A stretch of 64,000 bases of DNA from NCBI GenBank assembly GCA_038363925.1, contig JAQQWL010000011.1:4960001-5024000 (forward strand). The letters are read 5' to 3'. The position numbers and the translations under genes were made by a program. The notes under the pieces are model-generated. The model was not told the DNA's origin and searched no databases. It worked only from the letters and a program-made list of their open reading frames with translations. Numbering within the stretch: the stretch's first letter is position 1; every line of letters starts with the position of its first letter. The DNA comes from Apiospora phragmitis (taxonomy: Eukaryota > Ascomycota > Sordariomycetes > Amphisphaeriales > Apiosporaceae). This document shows, in pieces, positions 36,001 through 48,374 of the stretch.

Positions 36001-38979
36001 GCTCCACTGACTGTACGAACAATTGCTGGTTGGATTCGTAATCCCGGAGACGGTTCTCGAACGTCAATTTCGCCCCTGCAGGCTTCGTGTTAGCATATAC
36101 ACTTGGCGACATCCAGAATGACTAGACGAAACCACTGACCTTTCAGCCATGCATCGAAATCGATCTCGGGCCGGGGACCCGCCTCCAGCAATCGCATCAC
36201 CAGGATGGGGTCTTCCCTCTCGATAGCCGTCATTAGAGGGGTCGTGGCGGTAGGATGCCAATGGTTTCCGCCCACGACTACATGATTAATAGCTGCCTTC
36301 AAGCCCAACTTGTCGTTCTCCCATAGTTTGTTGACCATTACCGGGCTTCCCTGCTGTACATACCGGTGGAACGCAGTAACTCCACCTGCGTCGGCTTGTG
36401 ATGATGTGGCACCAAGGCTAATCAGTGTTTCGGCCATCTGCGTGGCCCTCTCTATGGGGAGTGCCAGGGCCAGAACAAGGGCAGTATAGCAGCTCGAACA
36501 TCGGTATCCGACCCATCGCCGCCGAACTTGACCGGGCTCAACACATCAGCTGCAAACTCCTGGCAAAGGAGTTTCACTACCTCGATGTGCCCACCAAGAA
36601 TGGCGAAGTGAAGTGCACTGCAGTGGGAGTCCCATGCGGCAATGTCGATTTTGTAGAAATCCAGGTCGCTTGGATCGTCATCGAGCGGGGGGTTGTCCTC
36701 TGTGGTCTGTGTTTCATCACCTGTCTTGCGGACCTTGACGAACGACCCAGTAGCAATTGAATGGTCTTCGCCGTCAGAATCAGTATCGGTCAGTAAATCG
36801 GCATCATCCTCATCTGAGTCCTCTTCACCCTTAGAACTATCGTTCTCTGCATCTTTGGCTTCATCCGTTGCCTGTCTTCCATCCTCCTGGCAGCCAGCTT
36901 CGCGAGCCTTTCGCCGAAGATCTTGCCTTTTGTCGTACTCTTGTTCGTTCTCGGAGCTCTTTTGTAAAAGAATTCTGATAATCTCAACGCTGCCACGTGC
37001 AGCGGCAAGGTGAAGTCTAGTGCGGCCATCGGCAAGCCTGGGAACAAGCCACGCTCCGTGATCAACCAGACACTTCACAATCTCCGGCGTTGAACTTGAC
37101 ACGGCAAGTTGTAGAGGCGTGCGTCCGGTGTAGTCTCGCTGGTTTGGATCAGCTTCATCTTGAGAAAGCCACTCTTCCACATGCTCAAGATCTTCATCTA
37201 CAATGGCTTGACAAAGGCGAGCGGTGTTGCCCACGTAGGCCATTTCTGTCCAGTCATTCTCTGTCAGGGGGTTGAAGGAGCCGATTTGCTATAGCCGTGT
37301 CAGCCGTACGATCAGAGAAGGGTGCTACAAAGGTGTGCTTACCTGTCTGCCGGGATCGTCAATACGGAAAGAGACTTCACCGGAGACGTAAATCTCGCTT
37401 TCCTTCTTCGCAATTTCGACTTCCTCTGGGGTTTTCGGCTTTGGGCAGGTACCGCAACAGTCCGCGATAACATCATTTACACGCCCAGAGAAAGCGGGAT
37501 GTCGATGAAGATACACCTCTCTCTCCTTGGGTTGGTTCCACTCAGCGTTGAGCACTGCAGATCTGCTTAGCTCCAATCTGGGGGTGCCTGGCAAGCATGG
37601 CTGTTGCCAGTCTGGACAACAAAGGGGGCTCCATGTCTAACTTACACAAGTCTCTAGTATAACAGAGTTTTTCGATTTTCTTGGCATGAAACTTCTCACC
37701 GTATGGGATGGTGAACGTGTGGTAACTGGATACGTCGTCCTCGTTGATCCAGTCTGCAACTTCATCTTCGTGAGCATCCTTGATGTTACCTCTCAGTCTG
37801 AACTGGAAGCGATTATTAAGATCTGGACGCCCCCACTCCTCTCGGCGTTTCCTCAGATACTGCTCCCTGGCGTTGGTTGTTGGCAGACGCTCTAGCACCA
37901 AAAGGCGAGCAAGGTCAAGAGTCCGGCTGAAACTTCGTTCGAATATGGTTGGATCTAACCTGGAGCGGTCAAGCTCAGGCCAATACACCTCGAAGTTCCG
38001 GTGGCTATACTTAGACAGCCTGTTCTCGTAGGATGGACTTCGACGCGAGAGGTCAACGGGGTTGATCTGGGTTATATAGGCAGCCAGCGCACGAGGTGTG
38101 CAGTACACTTGCTGTCCATCGAAGGCAGCACCAGAACAATCAATGTCAAAGCCGGTTAGAATCTCCGATACCGACTTGTAGACTCGCAGGACAATCTTCA
38201 AGAATGTCAGCGCAGCAATGCTGTTATACTTCTCGATATATCATATCTGTACATGCCGCGTGGGGTATTGGCTGCCTGCTGCAAGTCAGTAAAGGAGAAA
38301 CACTTGGAGTGGAGCAGTCAACGCAGCGTACAAATAGTGACTGCATTCTTGGTACGAACAACAGTGGTCTCAGCAAGTATGGCGTCTCTGATTTGTGTCT
38401 CAATTTGTTTAATCTTTTCTACCGCCTGCTTCTCATCAAGCCCATACAGAAAGTGGCCGACATCGGAAGCAGGGCAGAACTTCTCGTGATAGTATTGACG
38501 GAGAGATCTTTTGGAGACCTTGTACTTCTCCGGAACCGGTAGGAGGCAGTTGACGACAGAAGAGCCAGCAGCCACGACATTGGACCAGTCGAAGTCAGCC
38601 AAAGCGGCCTCGGAGAAGACGGAGAGATTCTGGCGAAATCCCCCAGGGATTGAACCACGGCTTGTGATCCAGTAGGTCGACGTTTGTCGTCTGGGAGGGT
38701 CGTAATATACTTTTCCTTCTCAGATGCCGACTCTTGCCCGAGGTTACGAGCACGGGTCTTGATGTTCGATGTCTCCCGAGTGAAGACGGGCAGAACATTG
38801 AGATAGGGGTCATCCAAGATGGGATTCTTCCGATCCTGAGCAAAGATCTCACGCAGATGAGCCTCATACTGGCGATAGGGCTGGATCAGTGTGGCTATGC
38901 GAGTTGACGGATGGTTGGCGATGTACCCAACCAGCTCGCCATGGGGAACAGGCAATTGGGGGAGTGATTCGGCGGCCAT
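33077..38979 (-). CDS. Giant ankyrin-repeat protein with conserved non-repeat N-terminus; three frame breaks and one in-frame TGA
   Basis: Nine proposed exons: 38979-38332, 38275-37646, 37554-37343, 37288-36140, 36075-35315, 35260-34580, 34501-34421, 34356-34110, 34050-33077. The first ~500 residues lack ankyrin motifs but look highly structured (for example ASDVGHFLYGLDEKQAVEKI and ENRLSKYSHRNFEVYWPELD). Ankyrin repeats start near residue 505 (DYTGRTPLQLAVSSSTPEIV and following), are interrupted by an acidic insert, and resume in the middle and C-terminal parts (DAGYTPHFLAYLPGRDQVA). A base is missing near 38628 and near 36480, and one is extra in the T7 run at 35619-35625. Allowing for these the total is exactly 1,795 codons. 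A TGA at 38243-38241 stays in frame in exon 2. It resembles conserved large ankyrin proteins of filamentous fungi; the function is unknown and I assign none. Confidence 0.78.
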
Positions 38980-39843
38980 GATGATCGAGTTGACAACCTG
39001 AACTTGGTAGCTGTAGTTGTAGGCCAGGGGCATCAAGGAAATAGTTCCTAGGTAGAGTAGAGTGGCAGGTGCTTGCCTGACGATTTCGATGGCACTTGGA
39101 AAAGTTGAAGAGACGGAGATGACAGGACTTGCGAAGAAGTCACCAAGTCCGTTTGAGTCTGCATAGCGATGTCTTATTTATAAACGTCAGCCTAATCTCT
39201 ATCTCCCCTCCTACCTTCTTACCCACAGCAACAATTTAAGGAACGATCCTGGCCGGACTGCCAAGTACCTACCTAGGCTGCAGCTCAGCAAACAGGCTGC
39301 CGTAGCTCCTTCCTTCGGTTCAATAGAAGAAGCTGGGAACTAATGACGGATTAGTAGAGGGGCTAGCCCTTCGCGAACGTTCCACGAGGTCCCGTGACTT
39401 CTCCACTTCCGCCTTAAGGACGAGGGACTGATGCCTAGAATTGGCCTTGGTTGCCTGGTGGTCGGTTGAGACGTCGAATGCATTGGTGGAACTGGCCCAA
39501 CTACTTGGATTGATGGGTTCGATATCGAACTGCAGGCATGGGCTGCTACTTCCATTACCTACTACCTAGGATGTAGGTACGTGTACACACACCAACCTGT
39601 TTTGGCCAAGGGCAAACGCCCCAGCCGCCTGAAAGACGGAGTTGGTTCGAAACCTTTGTTACAACGGGAGCCGTTGGACCTGCGTTCAATCTGTCTGGTA
39701 CGGGACAGAACCGTGTTGTGTGTGTGTGATATAGTCTGGTAAGTTGGATATACAGATCCTTCCACAGGTTTAGAAAGTCGATTCTAGTCTAAAAAAGGGG
39801 AACACAAAAGAGTCGCGCAGTTCTGCGTCTTCCTCAACCATCT
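38980..39843. other. Intergenic upstream of the ankyrin gene
   Basis: About 860 bases between the ankyrin start and the MTD1 stop. It contains TACCTACCTAGG (about 39268) and TACTACCTAGGATGTAGGTAC (about 39560), short words that recur elsewhere in the window. No coding segment is seen. Confidence 0.4.
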
Positions 39844-41000
39844 CTACCCTTCTGTGAATGCCTCGCTCTTAGCTTTGGCCTGAGCTTCATCTGTTGACCC
39901 ATCAGGCTTCGTTGATGGACGGTTGGCAATAAGCCGCTGTCATCAAGTTAGATGGATGGCCCCGTACGAGATCCAGAAAGATTCGCCGCAAGTACACTTA
40001 CCACCAGATTTCTAAGGAGAACAGCAATGGTTACTTTGCCGACCGAAGGTACGTATATCGAGGCCTTCTCCTTGATAGCGGGCCCATCAAAGTTTCGGTA
40101 AGACGCGAAATTGATGCAGACAGCACCATCACGAATGAGCTCAGTGGGCACCTTGTAGTTCTCTGAAGGGACGCCGCTGATGATGACATCGCTGATCGGG
40201 ACACACTGCTCTAAACCCCAACCCTCCTTGTCCTGAACTTGATGCCGGGGTTGTTTGATACCCTGGCCACGGGTGAAGACCTGCACGCCGGTGATGTCGA
40301 CCGAGTAGACGGTGGCGCCATCGTTGGCAAGCAATGCAGCCATAGGCCGCCCATTCACTTCAGATCGGTTGATGACCGTGATGGTCTTGCCAAAGAGCCG
40401 GTTTCCGGGCGGCAAGATGGAGTTGTAGATGTGGAGATATTCCAGGATCTTGACCACAGCCAGAGGCGTGCAAGGCAGAATCGACTTCTTCAGGTTGTGG
40501 GGAGGATCCAGGAACCTCACGTTGTGGTACATGTTGTAGATGTGTTTGTGGCACAGCCCTTCTACATCCTTCTGCAGAGACACGGTTTCTTGTATGTACT
40601 TATCCTGAGCCTGGTTTCCAGGGAAAATGGGGTAGTAAACGAGGATGCCGTCGACGCCGTTGTCCTCATTAGCATTCATCACGTCTTCTTCCATGGTGTT
40701 CTTATCGACTTGACGGAGATCGAAATTGACACCGCTGAGACCAGTTAGTTAGAAGCCCAAGGCATCCCAGAGGGGTCTCCCAGTCCGCAGAACATACTTT
40801 TCCTCGCAAGTCTTTTTTGACCATTCGGCATACTTCATGGCAGCCGGGTCATCGTTAGCCAGGAAGGCAACAAGAGTGGGCCTGCTTGGAGCATCTTGCT
40901 GTATGGTCTTGAGGGTCTCGGTCACCTCGGCAAGCAAATTTTTGGCGATGTTGTCAGCCAGAATCACCTTGCAGGTTTTCGGGACATCTTGAGAGGCCAT
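39844..41000 (-). CDS. MTD1: NAD-dependent methylenetetrahydrofolate dehydrogenase
   Basis: Oxidises 5,10-methylene-THF to methenyl-THF with NAD+ in cytosolic one-carbon metabolism. Three exons (41000-40798, 40734-40002, 39936-39844) give 342 residues in phase, close to the yeast Mtd1 length. Motifs are KVILADNIAKNLLAEV, PTLVAFLANDDPAAMKYAEWS, KTCEENGVNFDLRQV across intron 1, VDGILVYYPIFPGNQAQDKY, and the dinucleotide-binding segment GKTITVINRSEVNGRPMAALL. The last intron (40001-39937) must be removed to reach the conserved RLIANRPSTKPDG tail. Reading through would give a false ending 30 residues shorter. The frame is intact. Confidence 0.95.
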
Positions 41001-41926
41001 GTCGAGCAAAAGTATACAGAACCTTGACTGGTATCAGCTATATGAACCAAATACATGCGCGAGGCCACGGGGGTACAGCGAGACCTAGAAAACATATATA
41101 AGGGGGGGGGGGGTGCGCCATTGGTATTCGTTAATTCAAATTGTTTAGGTATATCTATGCGTGCTTGAGATAAGTTATTTTCTACGTACCTGCCCCACTA
41201 CCCCGCGATCAGGCGCGATATATTGCTGAGTATAGAAAAAGAAAAGTCAGAAGCAGGGTGGTGTGTGTGAATAGTAAGGGCCGCCGTACTGGGCCAAGGA
41301 AAAATGGTGTGATATTGAAACGATGGTAGATCTGACCGAGAAGTGAAAAGAGTTGCAAAAAGAGCGACTGACTGAAATCAAGCCCAGATCGAATCCTACA
41401 TTCGGCGGGAAGTAGGAGGGTCAAAAAGCGATCTCAAACATTCACCCAGACGTGGTTCTGGGCGAGTAGGAAAGAGAAAAAAAAATCAGTACCCCTCTTA
41501 CTAGATTCGGCCTAGTGATGGCCTAAACTGGGGGTTCCGCACTCCGTCATTGGCTCCGGCTGCCCAGTCCGTTCAATACGTGGGGTTGATGCTTCAGATT
41601 GGACCATCCGACGTCGCTTGCCAGACTCTCGCATCACACGGCCCGACACCAGAGCTCCTGTCATCGCTAGTAACGGCAGGGCAGCATATTTCTTTGCCTT
41701 GGTAGCTGTCGCAGGGAATGTTTGTCACATATGCATAGCTCACATTTTGGCTAGCAATACGCACAGAGTTGCGACGCACCACATGCGCATCTTATAACCG
41801 GCCAAGCCGTGTTTAGACCTCGTGGGGTGGCCGATTGTTTATCAGCTTCTTTGATAACAGCTCGCGATCTCCCCCCTACCCAAAGCGCTTGGCCTTCCAG
41901 TCACTTCGGAACACTGCGCCTTGATC
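41001..41926. promoter_or_regulatory. Divergent promoter region MTD1 / MMS19
   Basis: About 925 bases between two start codons facing away from each other. A run of about 12 G at 41102-41113 lies roughly 100 bases upstream of MTD1, and an A-rich run sits near 41478. No coding segment is seen. Confidence 0.4.
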
Positions 41927-44900
41927 ATGGCATCCTTCGAGGATCTTGCTCTGAAGTATGTGCTTTCCGATGGCGATGACAATGACAGCCCTCTTCAAGC
42001 TGCCACCGCCATCGAGAGTGCCGCCAACCGACTTGCTGTTGGCCAATGGGTGGTATCCATTAATAGATGGATGACGAATCCGGATGATACCGCCGATGAC
42101 GACCTCATTTCGCGGGCAAAGGCGCTGGAATTTCTCGCGCGAACCTTGGAGTTTCTGAAAAGAAGCTCCCTCAAGCCGGACCAAGTGAAGCTCCTTGTCG
42201 GCTTCTTCAACTCCCTCTTCTCTAGCGACCATCGTGCCGGCATGAGCGCTTCCTCCAGGGCCCTCAAACAGTTGACAGCCATGGATGGCTTCCGACCCTC
42301 ACTTGGCAGTGAAATCATCATGAGTGTAGTAAAGCTAGGGGATGATTTCAAACGACAGACGCCGGCAACCCGCCTCGAAATCTACGACCTTGTCCTCAAT
42401 TTGCTCAGCAACCCGCTAGTAGCGGAAGATCTAGCATACCAACATGGGAACTCTTGCGGCTTCATGACAGCTCTCGTGGGCGTGTGCAGGAGTGAAAGGG
42501 ACCCCCAAAACCTAATGAAGTGGTTTGAGATACTACGCCTATTCCTTCAGAACTTTTTGCCAGCCAAGGAAGTTTTGACCGAGGTGTTCACGGCATTCTC
42601 CGATTACTTCCCAATCACCTTGCGAGCCTCAATCACCCCATCTGGTATTACCGTCGACGACCTCAAGGGGGCTGTGCGGGCTTGCTTTGCATCCCATTAC
42701 CGTATAGCAGAAATGACGATCCCCTTCCTGTTGAACAAACTGGACCAGGGGGATGCGGTGACCGTTACCGTCAAAGTCGACATTCTCCTCACTCTCGAGG
42801 CATGTTTAGCACAGTACGAGCATACCGCGCAAGGGGTAGTTCCATACGCTAATCAGATATGGGCGTCACTGAAGTACGAAGTCAGAAATGGGGAGATACG
42901 AGACACAATTGATGCCACATTGAAGGCAATCGGTACGCTTGCTAAGAGGCTGCCCGAAGCTGATCTACGGACCTTCTTTTCAGCAGCTTGGAGAGATCTG
43001 GGCGACGATCTGTCCAACGCAACCTATACGTCTCAAGCGAGCCAACTATTGACCTCTATTGCTGCTGCAAGCCCAGCATCATTCTCATTGTTAGCAGAGA
43101 CCGCCATGCCTCACATTACCACTACACTGAAACGAACGAAACCGAGTCCCATCAAGCCGACATCCTCGCCTTGCTCAACTCTCTCCTTCAGGTCAGATCC
43201 GCCCTGACCGATGTGACCGGTGAAAGCGTCAATCTGAAAGACGAGCTGTTCGGCGACCAGCTGTTCGAAGATGGATATGCACGCATATGGGACTCCGGCG
43301 CTGGGCCCTATGTACTAGCCAAAGCCATGGACGGCATGGCATCCTTGGCGTCGCAGCGTACCGGCGGTCCCAATCCCCAACTGATTTGTTCACAGCAAGT
43401 CTGCGAGAAGATTTTCCGATGGCTGGCTCTACCATCCATCATATATCCTCTGGAAGGCAAGAGCCTGGTACAGAATGCCTCTGAAGAGGACAGCCTCGCC
43501 ATTTGCAACGCAGCCACCACTGCGCTGCGGAGGGCGGTCCCCTCTATCCGCCTGGGTTTCAACAATTGGTGCTTGATTTTTTGTCGTCAGTATCCAAGTA
43601 CCTTGAAAATAAACAAGCCGACTCAATAGATAAAGCGACGTTATTGAACGCAGTAGCACTACGACTGGCCCGTATTGGTTGCTCCGCCACTGTCAGGATT
43701 GGGTCTCCCTGGTTGAACTCCCTGGTTCTTATCAATGGCTTCCTACAGGGACTGCATGGTTTATTGAAAGAGGCCCCAGTGTACTGGATTGCCATTTTAG
43801 ATGCAATCCACATGGCCATTCTTCGTTCAGCGGATACGTTGGCAGTGTTACTAAGTGGCAAGGATTCAATGTCTATCCCTGGTGATCGAGCTACCAGCGG
43901 CCAGCCGTGGATCACTGGGATTGACAACTATATCCAAGGATTGCCACAAATTGATTTGGATCAACTTGGCGACCTGAACTTGGCCCTGAAGAGCCTAGGA
44001 GATCTAGAGGGAGATGCAGTTTCCTCTTTTAAACAGTTCCAGGGATACTCCATTCATGTCGTCGCGCAGCTCTACAGACGATTCACGTCCATCAAGTCGG
44101 GTTTTGGCGCTTCATCACTGATAGACGCACCTCACGACAATGTGATAGGCTTGAGTACAGATTTCCGTCTCGATTCAAGCGACGAGGTTGAACAACAAGA
44201 TCGATTCCTCTATCAGTTGGCACGCATGGCAACTTCCGTGATGCGTTCGCTGAGTGAGGACATACAGCAAGAACTGGAGCTTGTCCTCGAAACCTCTGTC
44301 ATGTTTCATGGGAAAGGTAGTGAGTCCGAAAGCGCCAACTTCCGTTCTCAAGTATCTCAATCTTTCCAGACGGATAATCAAGGGTATCGAATCACATTTA
44401 GTCCCGCCGACGACTACCGTACTGCACCGCTAGGGCTGGGCATTCTTCAAGGTCTTTGGCCCGGCGCCCTCAGCACGATCGTAAGCAACGTATCTTTTCC
44501 TCTTCCAAAATAGAAAGTATGCTGACATTGGACACCCCCTAGAACCCGCTTCAGACAATTGTGCCGTTGTGCGAAATCCTGATGAAATCACCAACTCAGT
44601 GTGCTGGCAGTAGGCGCATCGCGCTCGACGCGGCGCTAGCGACACTCTCTAACAAGTCATCTGACAAACAAATGTCCGCCGAGGGGTGTTCTGCAGCGCT
44701 TAATGCCCTCGCCGACGGCTATACTCAGGTGAATAGAGGAGCAGCCATCGATAGCCCGGACGTACCTACCAGGTTAGCTATATTCAAGAGCGTTCTGCAC
44801 TTCCTTGCTGGCGATATTGCACGATACCGACCGACGGGAGCTCACAACTGGCTTCTCCGAATCATTTGCGATACTGCACCGTCTGAAATCACAATTGGAC

Positions 44901-45577
44901 GCCAGCTAGCCCAGTGCTTCGGTATCCTGGTGAGCCCTAAGGAGTGCCTGACAAAGCCCAACCATGCTCACCTTAAACCATTCCGGGGTCAGTGGATCTA
45001 CCAGGAGACGGTCCGTCCATATTTCGACAGGTGTTTCCCTTCTCCGTCTTCAGGCACAGATCAGGGTGGCCAGGATGATCGATGTGCCACGAACCGGTCC
45101 GTGGCCATCTTCGCTATATTGAGACACCTCAAGTATAATGACTATTCGTCCGATGCCGATCAGATTGTAAGGGTGGTAATCCGGTCGCTGGCCACATTTG
45201 GAGTGAGCGACGACATCAACGCAGTTATGACGGTGCTGTGCCAACTTCTTGAGCATGAGCCTGAGCGCTTGAAAGAGCACTTGACCGCACTCGTTACGAA
45301 TACCATGGCTGTGTACAAGATGGCGAGGAGCGTTGACAGCTCGCTGTTGATCTCCCAAGGCCCGGGAAAGTCCACAATCACTCGCAGCGACGCCGGTAAA
45401 TGCCGGCATTCGGCACTGTCCTTCATGAGACAACTCCCAGGCTGCTTTGAGCCAAGATATCTGCTGCCGCATCGCGTATCGGTATTGCAAGGCTTGTCAT
45501 TGGCCTGCGGAGATCCGGTACGCGGAGTCAGAGCGTTGGCAATCTCTGGCAGAAAGGCCTGGAGTAACTTGGCCTGA
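41927..45577 (+). CDS. MMS19: Mms19/Met18 cytosolic Fe-S assembly targeting protein, two frame breaks
   Basis: A HEAT-repeat scaffold of the CIA targeting complex that hands Fe-S clusters to DNA repair and replication enzymes and supports TFIIH. The N-terminal Mms19 region includes YVLSDGDDND near the start and SRAKALEFLARTLEFLKRSSL, FFNSLFSSDHRAGMSASSRAL and QHGNSCGFMTALVGVCRSE. Helical HEAT-like repeats continue to the C-terminus (LEHEPERLKEHLTALV and PGCFEPRYLLPHRVSVLQGL). One intron is at 44481-44542. The frame breaks near 43132-43143 and in the C4 run at 43539-43542; one base appears to be missing at each. With both counted, the total is exactly 1,197 codons (1,196 residues), a normal family length. 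Without them the gene would look like three separate short genes. Confidence 0.92.
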
Positions 45578-46032
45578 TGTGTTTAATTGTTTCGGACTCG
45601 ATTTACAGCCTAATAGGCAGAGGGTCAGATAATACTGTCTGCCTTGAGATGAAAGCCGCGAGCAGCTGAGCAGATGATCGACATTGAAGTGGCATACATG
45701 ACCGATAGACCAACGTTACATCTGGGATAAATCAGGCGCCTTATTGTCTATAGCGTCTATAGTGTCCAATAATAAATTAAGCTAGGAATGCTCGGTTTTC
45801 TCCTCGTATGCGTTCAGCAGCCGTATCCAGTTCGGTTTACTAAGTGGAAAGCATCTATAACCGTACACGTGATCAACTCTTGCAGCTTTCCCCGGCTTGG
45901 GCGTGTTAGTTGCTGCCAAGTCACGATATCTAGCAATCTGCACGTGTTAGACCAAGGAAAGGGGTCTGATGTTCGACAGTATTTTCAGGGGGGCCCAGTA
46001 GCACTATTTTCGTACGAGTACAGTCAAATATC
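45578..46032. other. Intergenic, convergent MMS19 / SPC2 3' ends
   Basis: About 455 bases with AT-rich patches (around 45720-45785) that could contain polyadenylation signals. No gene is seen. Confidence 0.4.
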
Positions 46033-46895
46033 TCAAGCCTTTCTTCGCTTGGACTTCTTCCCGAAGCTCCATCGGCACTCGTAGCGCTGCCCACATCCTC
46101 GCCGGCCGTCAAGGCGTTCAACACATCTTGATTCATATTTACAAAGTCCGATGCAGGCTCCCGTGCTGCTGTGGTGGCCACCGCCCTCTTAGGGTCTGCT
46201 GCTGCAATGAGAGGAACCGAGGTAGCCAGCATAGATTGGAAGGGGGGTACAATGAAGTGACCAGCCGCATCAAACCACTCAGTGAAAGACTTTTGCAGTT
46301 CAAGATGGCTAGGCTTGCCACCCCTTGCTGGTTACCGTGATCTTCATCTTGTAGATAGGGATGTTCTTGTCGGTTGAGGTGGCAATGGAGATCTAACCAA
46401 GGGCATTAGTCAACCAGCGACAAGGCCGCAGATGCTCGCGACAGCGGGTGCCGCTCGACAAGCAAAAGGAGACAAACAAGGCCCCTCGGGGTCCGACATA
46501 CCTTATCTCCTTTGGGGGTGGTCCCCTGATACACGATTCCCTTCTCCACAAACGCGATCCAGTAGGTGAGGATGGTGTTTATCACGGTGTAGACAGCCAC
46601 AGCGACAGCAGTGTAGTACTTGGTGTTCTCGAAGCCGAACTTGTAGTCCCAGGCGAAGCAGGCGCCGGCGATGACGAAGGCAGAGTAGCCGAGGACCAGT
46701 CGCGTGTCGACTAGGCCGTGGTTCTGCTTGAACTTCAGAGAGTTGAGGTAGTTCGGGATAGCATCATCGGAGGTGTTCTTCAGGTCTACAATGCCATTGT
46801 CAGCTCGGTTCGGGGGATGCACCAGCTTTAGAAAGCCATGATGCGACAAACGTACCCGCCAAATTGTGGACTGTGATCTTTTCTTGAGAAGCCAT
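46033..46895 (-). CDS. SPC2: Signal peptidase complex subunit 2, two frame breaks
   Basis: A non-catalytic subunit of the ER signal peptidase that links the complex to the translocon. The start MASQEKITVHNLAD runs over an intron (46855-46786) into LKNTSDDAIPNYLNSLKF. Two transmembrane segments follow (LVLGYSAFVIAGACFAWDYKF and YYTAVAVAVYTVINTILTYW). A second intron is at 46501-46393, then ISIATSTDKNIPIYKMKITV and a region with SFTEWFDAAGHF and the family tail ending in KKSKRRKA. One base is extra in the C4 run at 46321-46324 and one is missing at 46060-46062. The two compensate, so total length is 228 codons including stop. The true end is the TGA at 46033, not either earlier stop. Confidence 0.9.
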
Positions 46896-47375
46896 GCTGG
46901 CGGCTTGATCTGTAATCTTTCAGTTTTGCCAAGTTGCTCTTGGTGGGATAGTAGGCATTCCAGTTGGACCGATGTCAAGGAACACGTCAAGTGAAGAAGT
47001 GAGCTCCCGTCCACTATAGCTGCTACCTGGGGTCCGGGTTACGTGAGATCGGGTGTGCTGCCGAGGGGTGGGAAAGGTTGACGTGGCCTTCTGCCACTTA
47101 CAGTTTAGGCAATTTGGAGTGGAGGCTGCCCATAGGCTTACACCAGCCAGATCCCATCACTAAGGTACCTACAGGTGCAGCTCCTACAACGATCGGCCGA
47201 CCCTCACTCACGCTCCGTCCCGTCAGCACCTGCATCATCTCCATTCAGTGCTTGCACTAGAATCAACCATCCAGTCTCGCTTCAGACAACCAATTGCGAA
47301 GACACTATTCTCGGTTCAGATCTTGCGCCCGGAGCTTTTCAATCCACCGTGCCCAAGGCCGCTTCCGTTGCAAAG
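46896..47375. promoter_or_regulatory. Divergent promoter region SPC2 / EMC3
   Basis: About 480 bases between divergent start codons of two ER membrane-complex genes. The arrangement would allow shared control, but no element is recognised. Confidence 0.4.
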
Positions 47376-48282
47376 ATGGCTCAACTGCCACCGCAGACGA
47401 TCCAAAGGGATCCCCAGCTATTGTCAGTCTACTCCCACGCGGCCTCGATCACTATGGATGCGCCGAGCTAACCCGGCCGTGTATAGCTACTGGATTCTCT
47501 TCCCCATTACCGTGGTCATGGTCCTTACCGGCATCCTACGTCACTACGCAACCGTTCTCATGGCGAGCCCGCCCAAGAAGGTCGACCAGCCCGCGCTGAA
47601 GGAACAGAGGTCCCTCATGCACGGCGTGGCGGTTCGATCCAACTTCCACGCCTTGACAGCCCCGTCCTTCAAGGCCCGCCGCGAATTCCTCACCACCGCC
47701 TTCGAGTCGGGCGCATACCTCAAGGATCCCGAGCGCCGCGGCCACCCCCCCCGCCAACCCCATGACGGACCCCGGTGCCATGGATGGTATGATGGGCATG
47801 ATGAAGAACAACATGGCCATGATGATCCCGAATACACTGATTATGAGCTGGATCAACACCTTCTTCAGTGGATTTGTCATCTTGAAGCTGCCATTTCCAA
47901 TCACCATCAAGTTCAAGAGCATGCTGCAGGCAGGTGTAGCGACCAAGGAGATGGACCCCCGATGGATGTCAAGCATTAGTTGGTATTTCTTGTGCTACTT
48001 TGGCCTCCAATTTGTTTTCAACTTCCTGCTGGGTAGCGACAATGGTAAGAACCCCACCCCTCGAGCCCCTTAAAGAAATTATAGCTTACACCTATTCCAG
48101 CCGCTAGCCAGATGGCTCAGCAGATGCAAGGTATGGCTCCCCAGGCACCCAATATGTTTGGGCCGGGTGTTGATGCCAACAAGCAGTTTCAGGCCGAGGC
48201 GGAGAATCTGGCAGTCATTAAGCATTATTCTGTCCTCGATGATGTGGAACAGAGATTGCTCGAGGGTATCAAAACGAGATAG
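47376..48282 (+). CDS. EMC3: ER membrane protein complex subunit 3 (Emc3), one frame break
   Basis: The Oxa1/YidC-superfamily core of the EMC insertase that inserts tail-anchored and multipass proteins in the ER. Three exons: 47376-47422, 47487-48044, 48101-48282. MAQLPPQTIQRDPQL leads over intron 1 into transmembrane segment FYWILFPITVVMVLTGIL. NMAMMIPNTLIMSWINTFF and FPITIKFKSMLQAG form the conserved membrane core, with MDPRWMSSISWYFL after it. The methionine-rich stretch after DPGAMDG is family typical. One extra C in the C8 run at 47745-47752 breaks the frame just before NPMTDP. Without it the gene is exactly 262 codons including stop (261 residues). The C-terminus ends VLDDVEQRLLEGIKTR. 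Confidence 0.93.
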
Positions 48283-48374
48283 AGGCTACGCCAACATAGC
48301 AGTATCCAACCACCCTCCCGTATCTGGGTGTGTATCGTTGGACACCATCCGAATGCTGCACTCCGTTCCTGCTC

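Noticed and set aside
41102..41113. G12 run upstream of MTD1 as a quadruplex or regulatory site
   Set aside because: A single homopolymer run in a sequence with many homopolymer length problems; its true length is uncertain and there are no further G tracts nearby.
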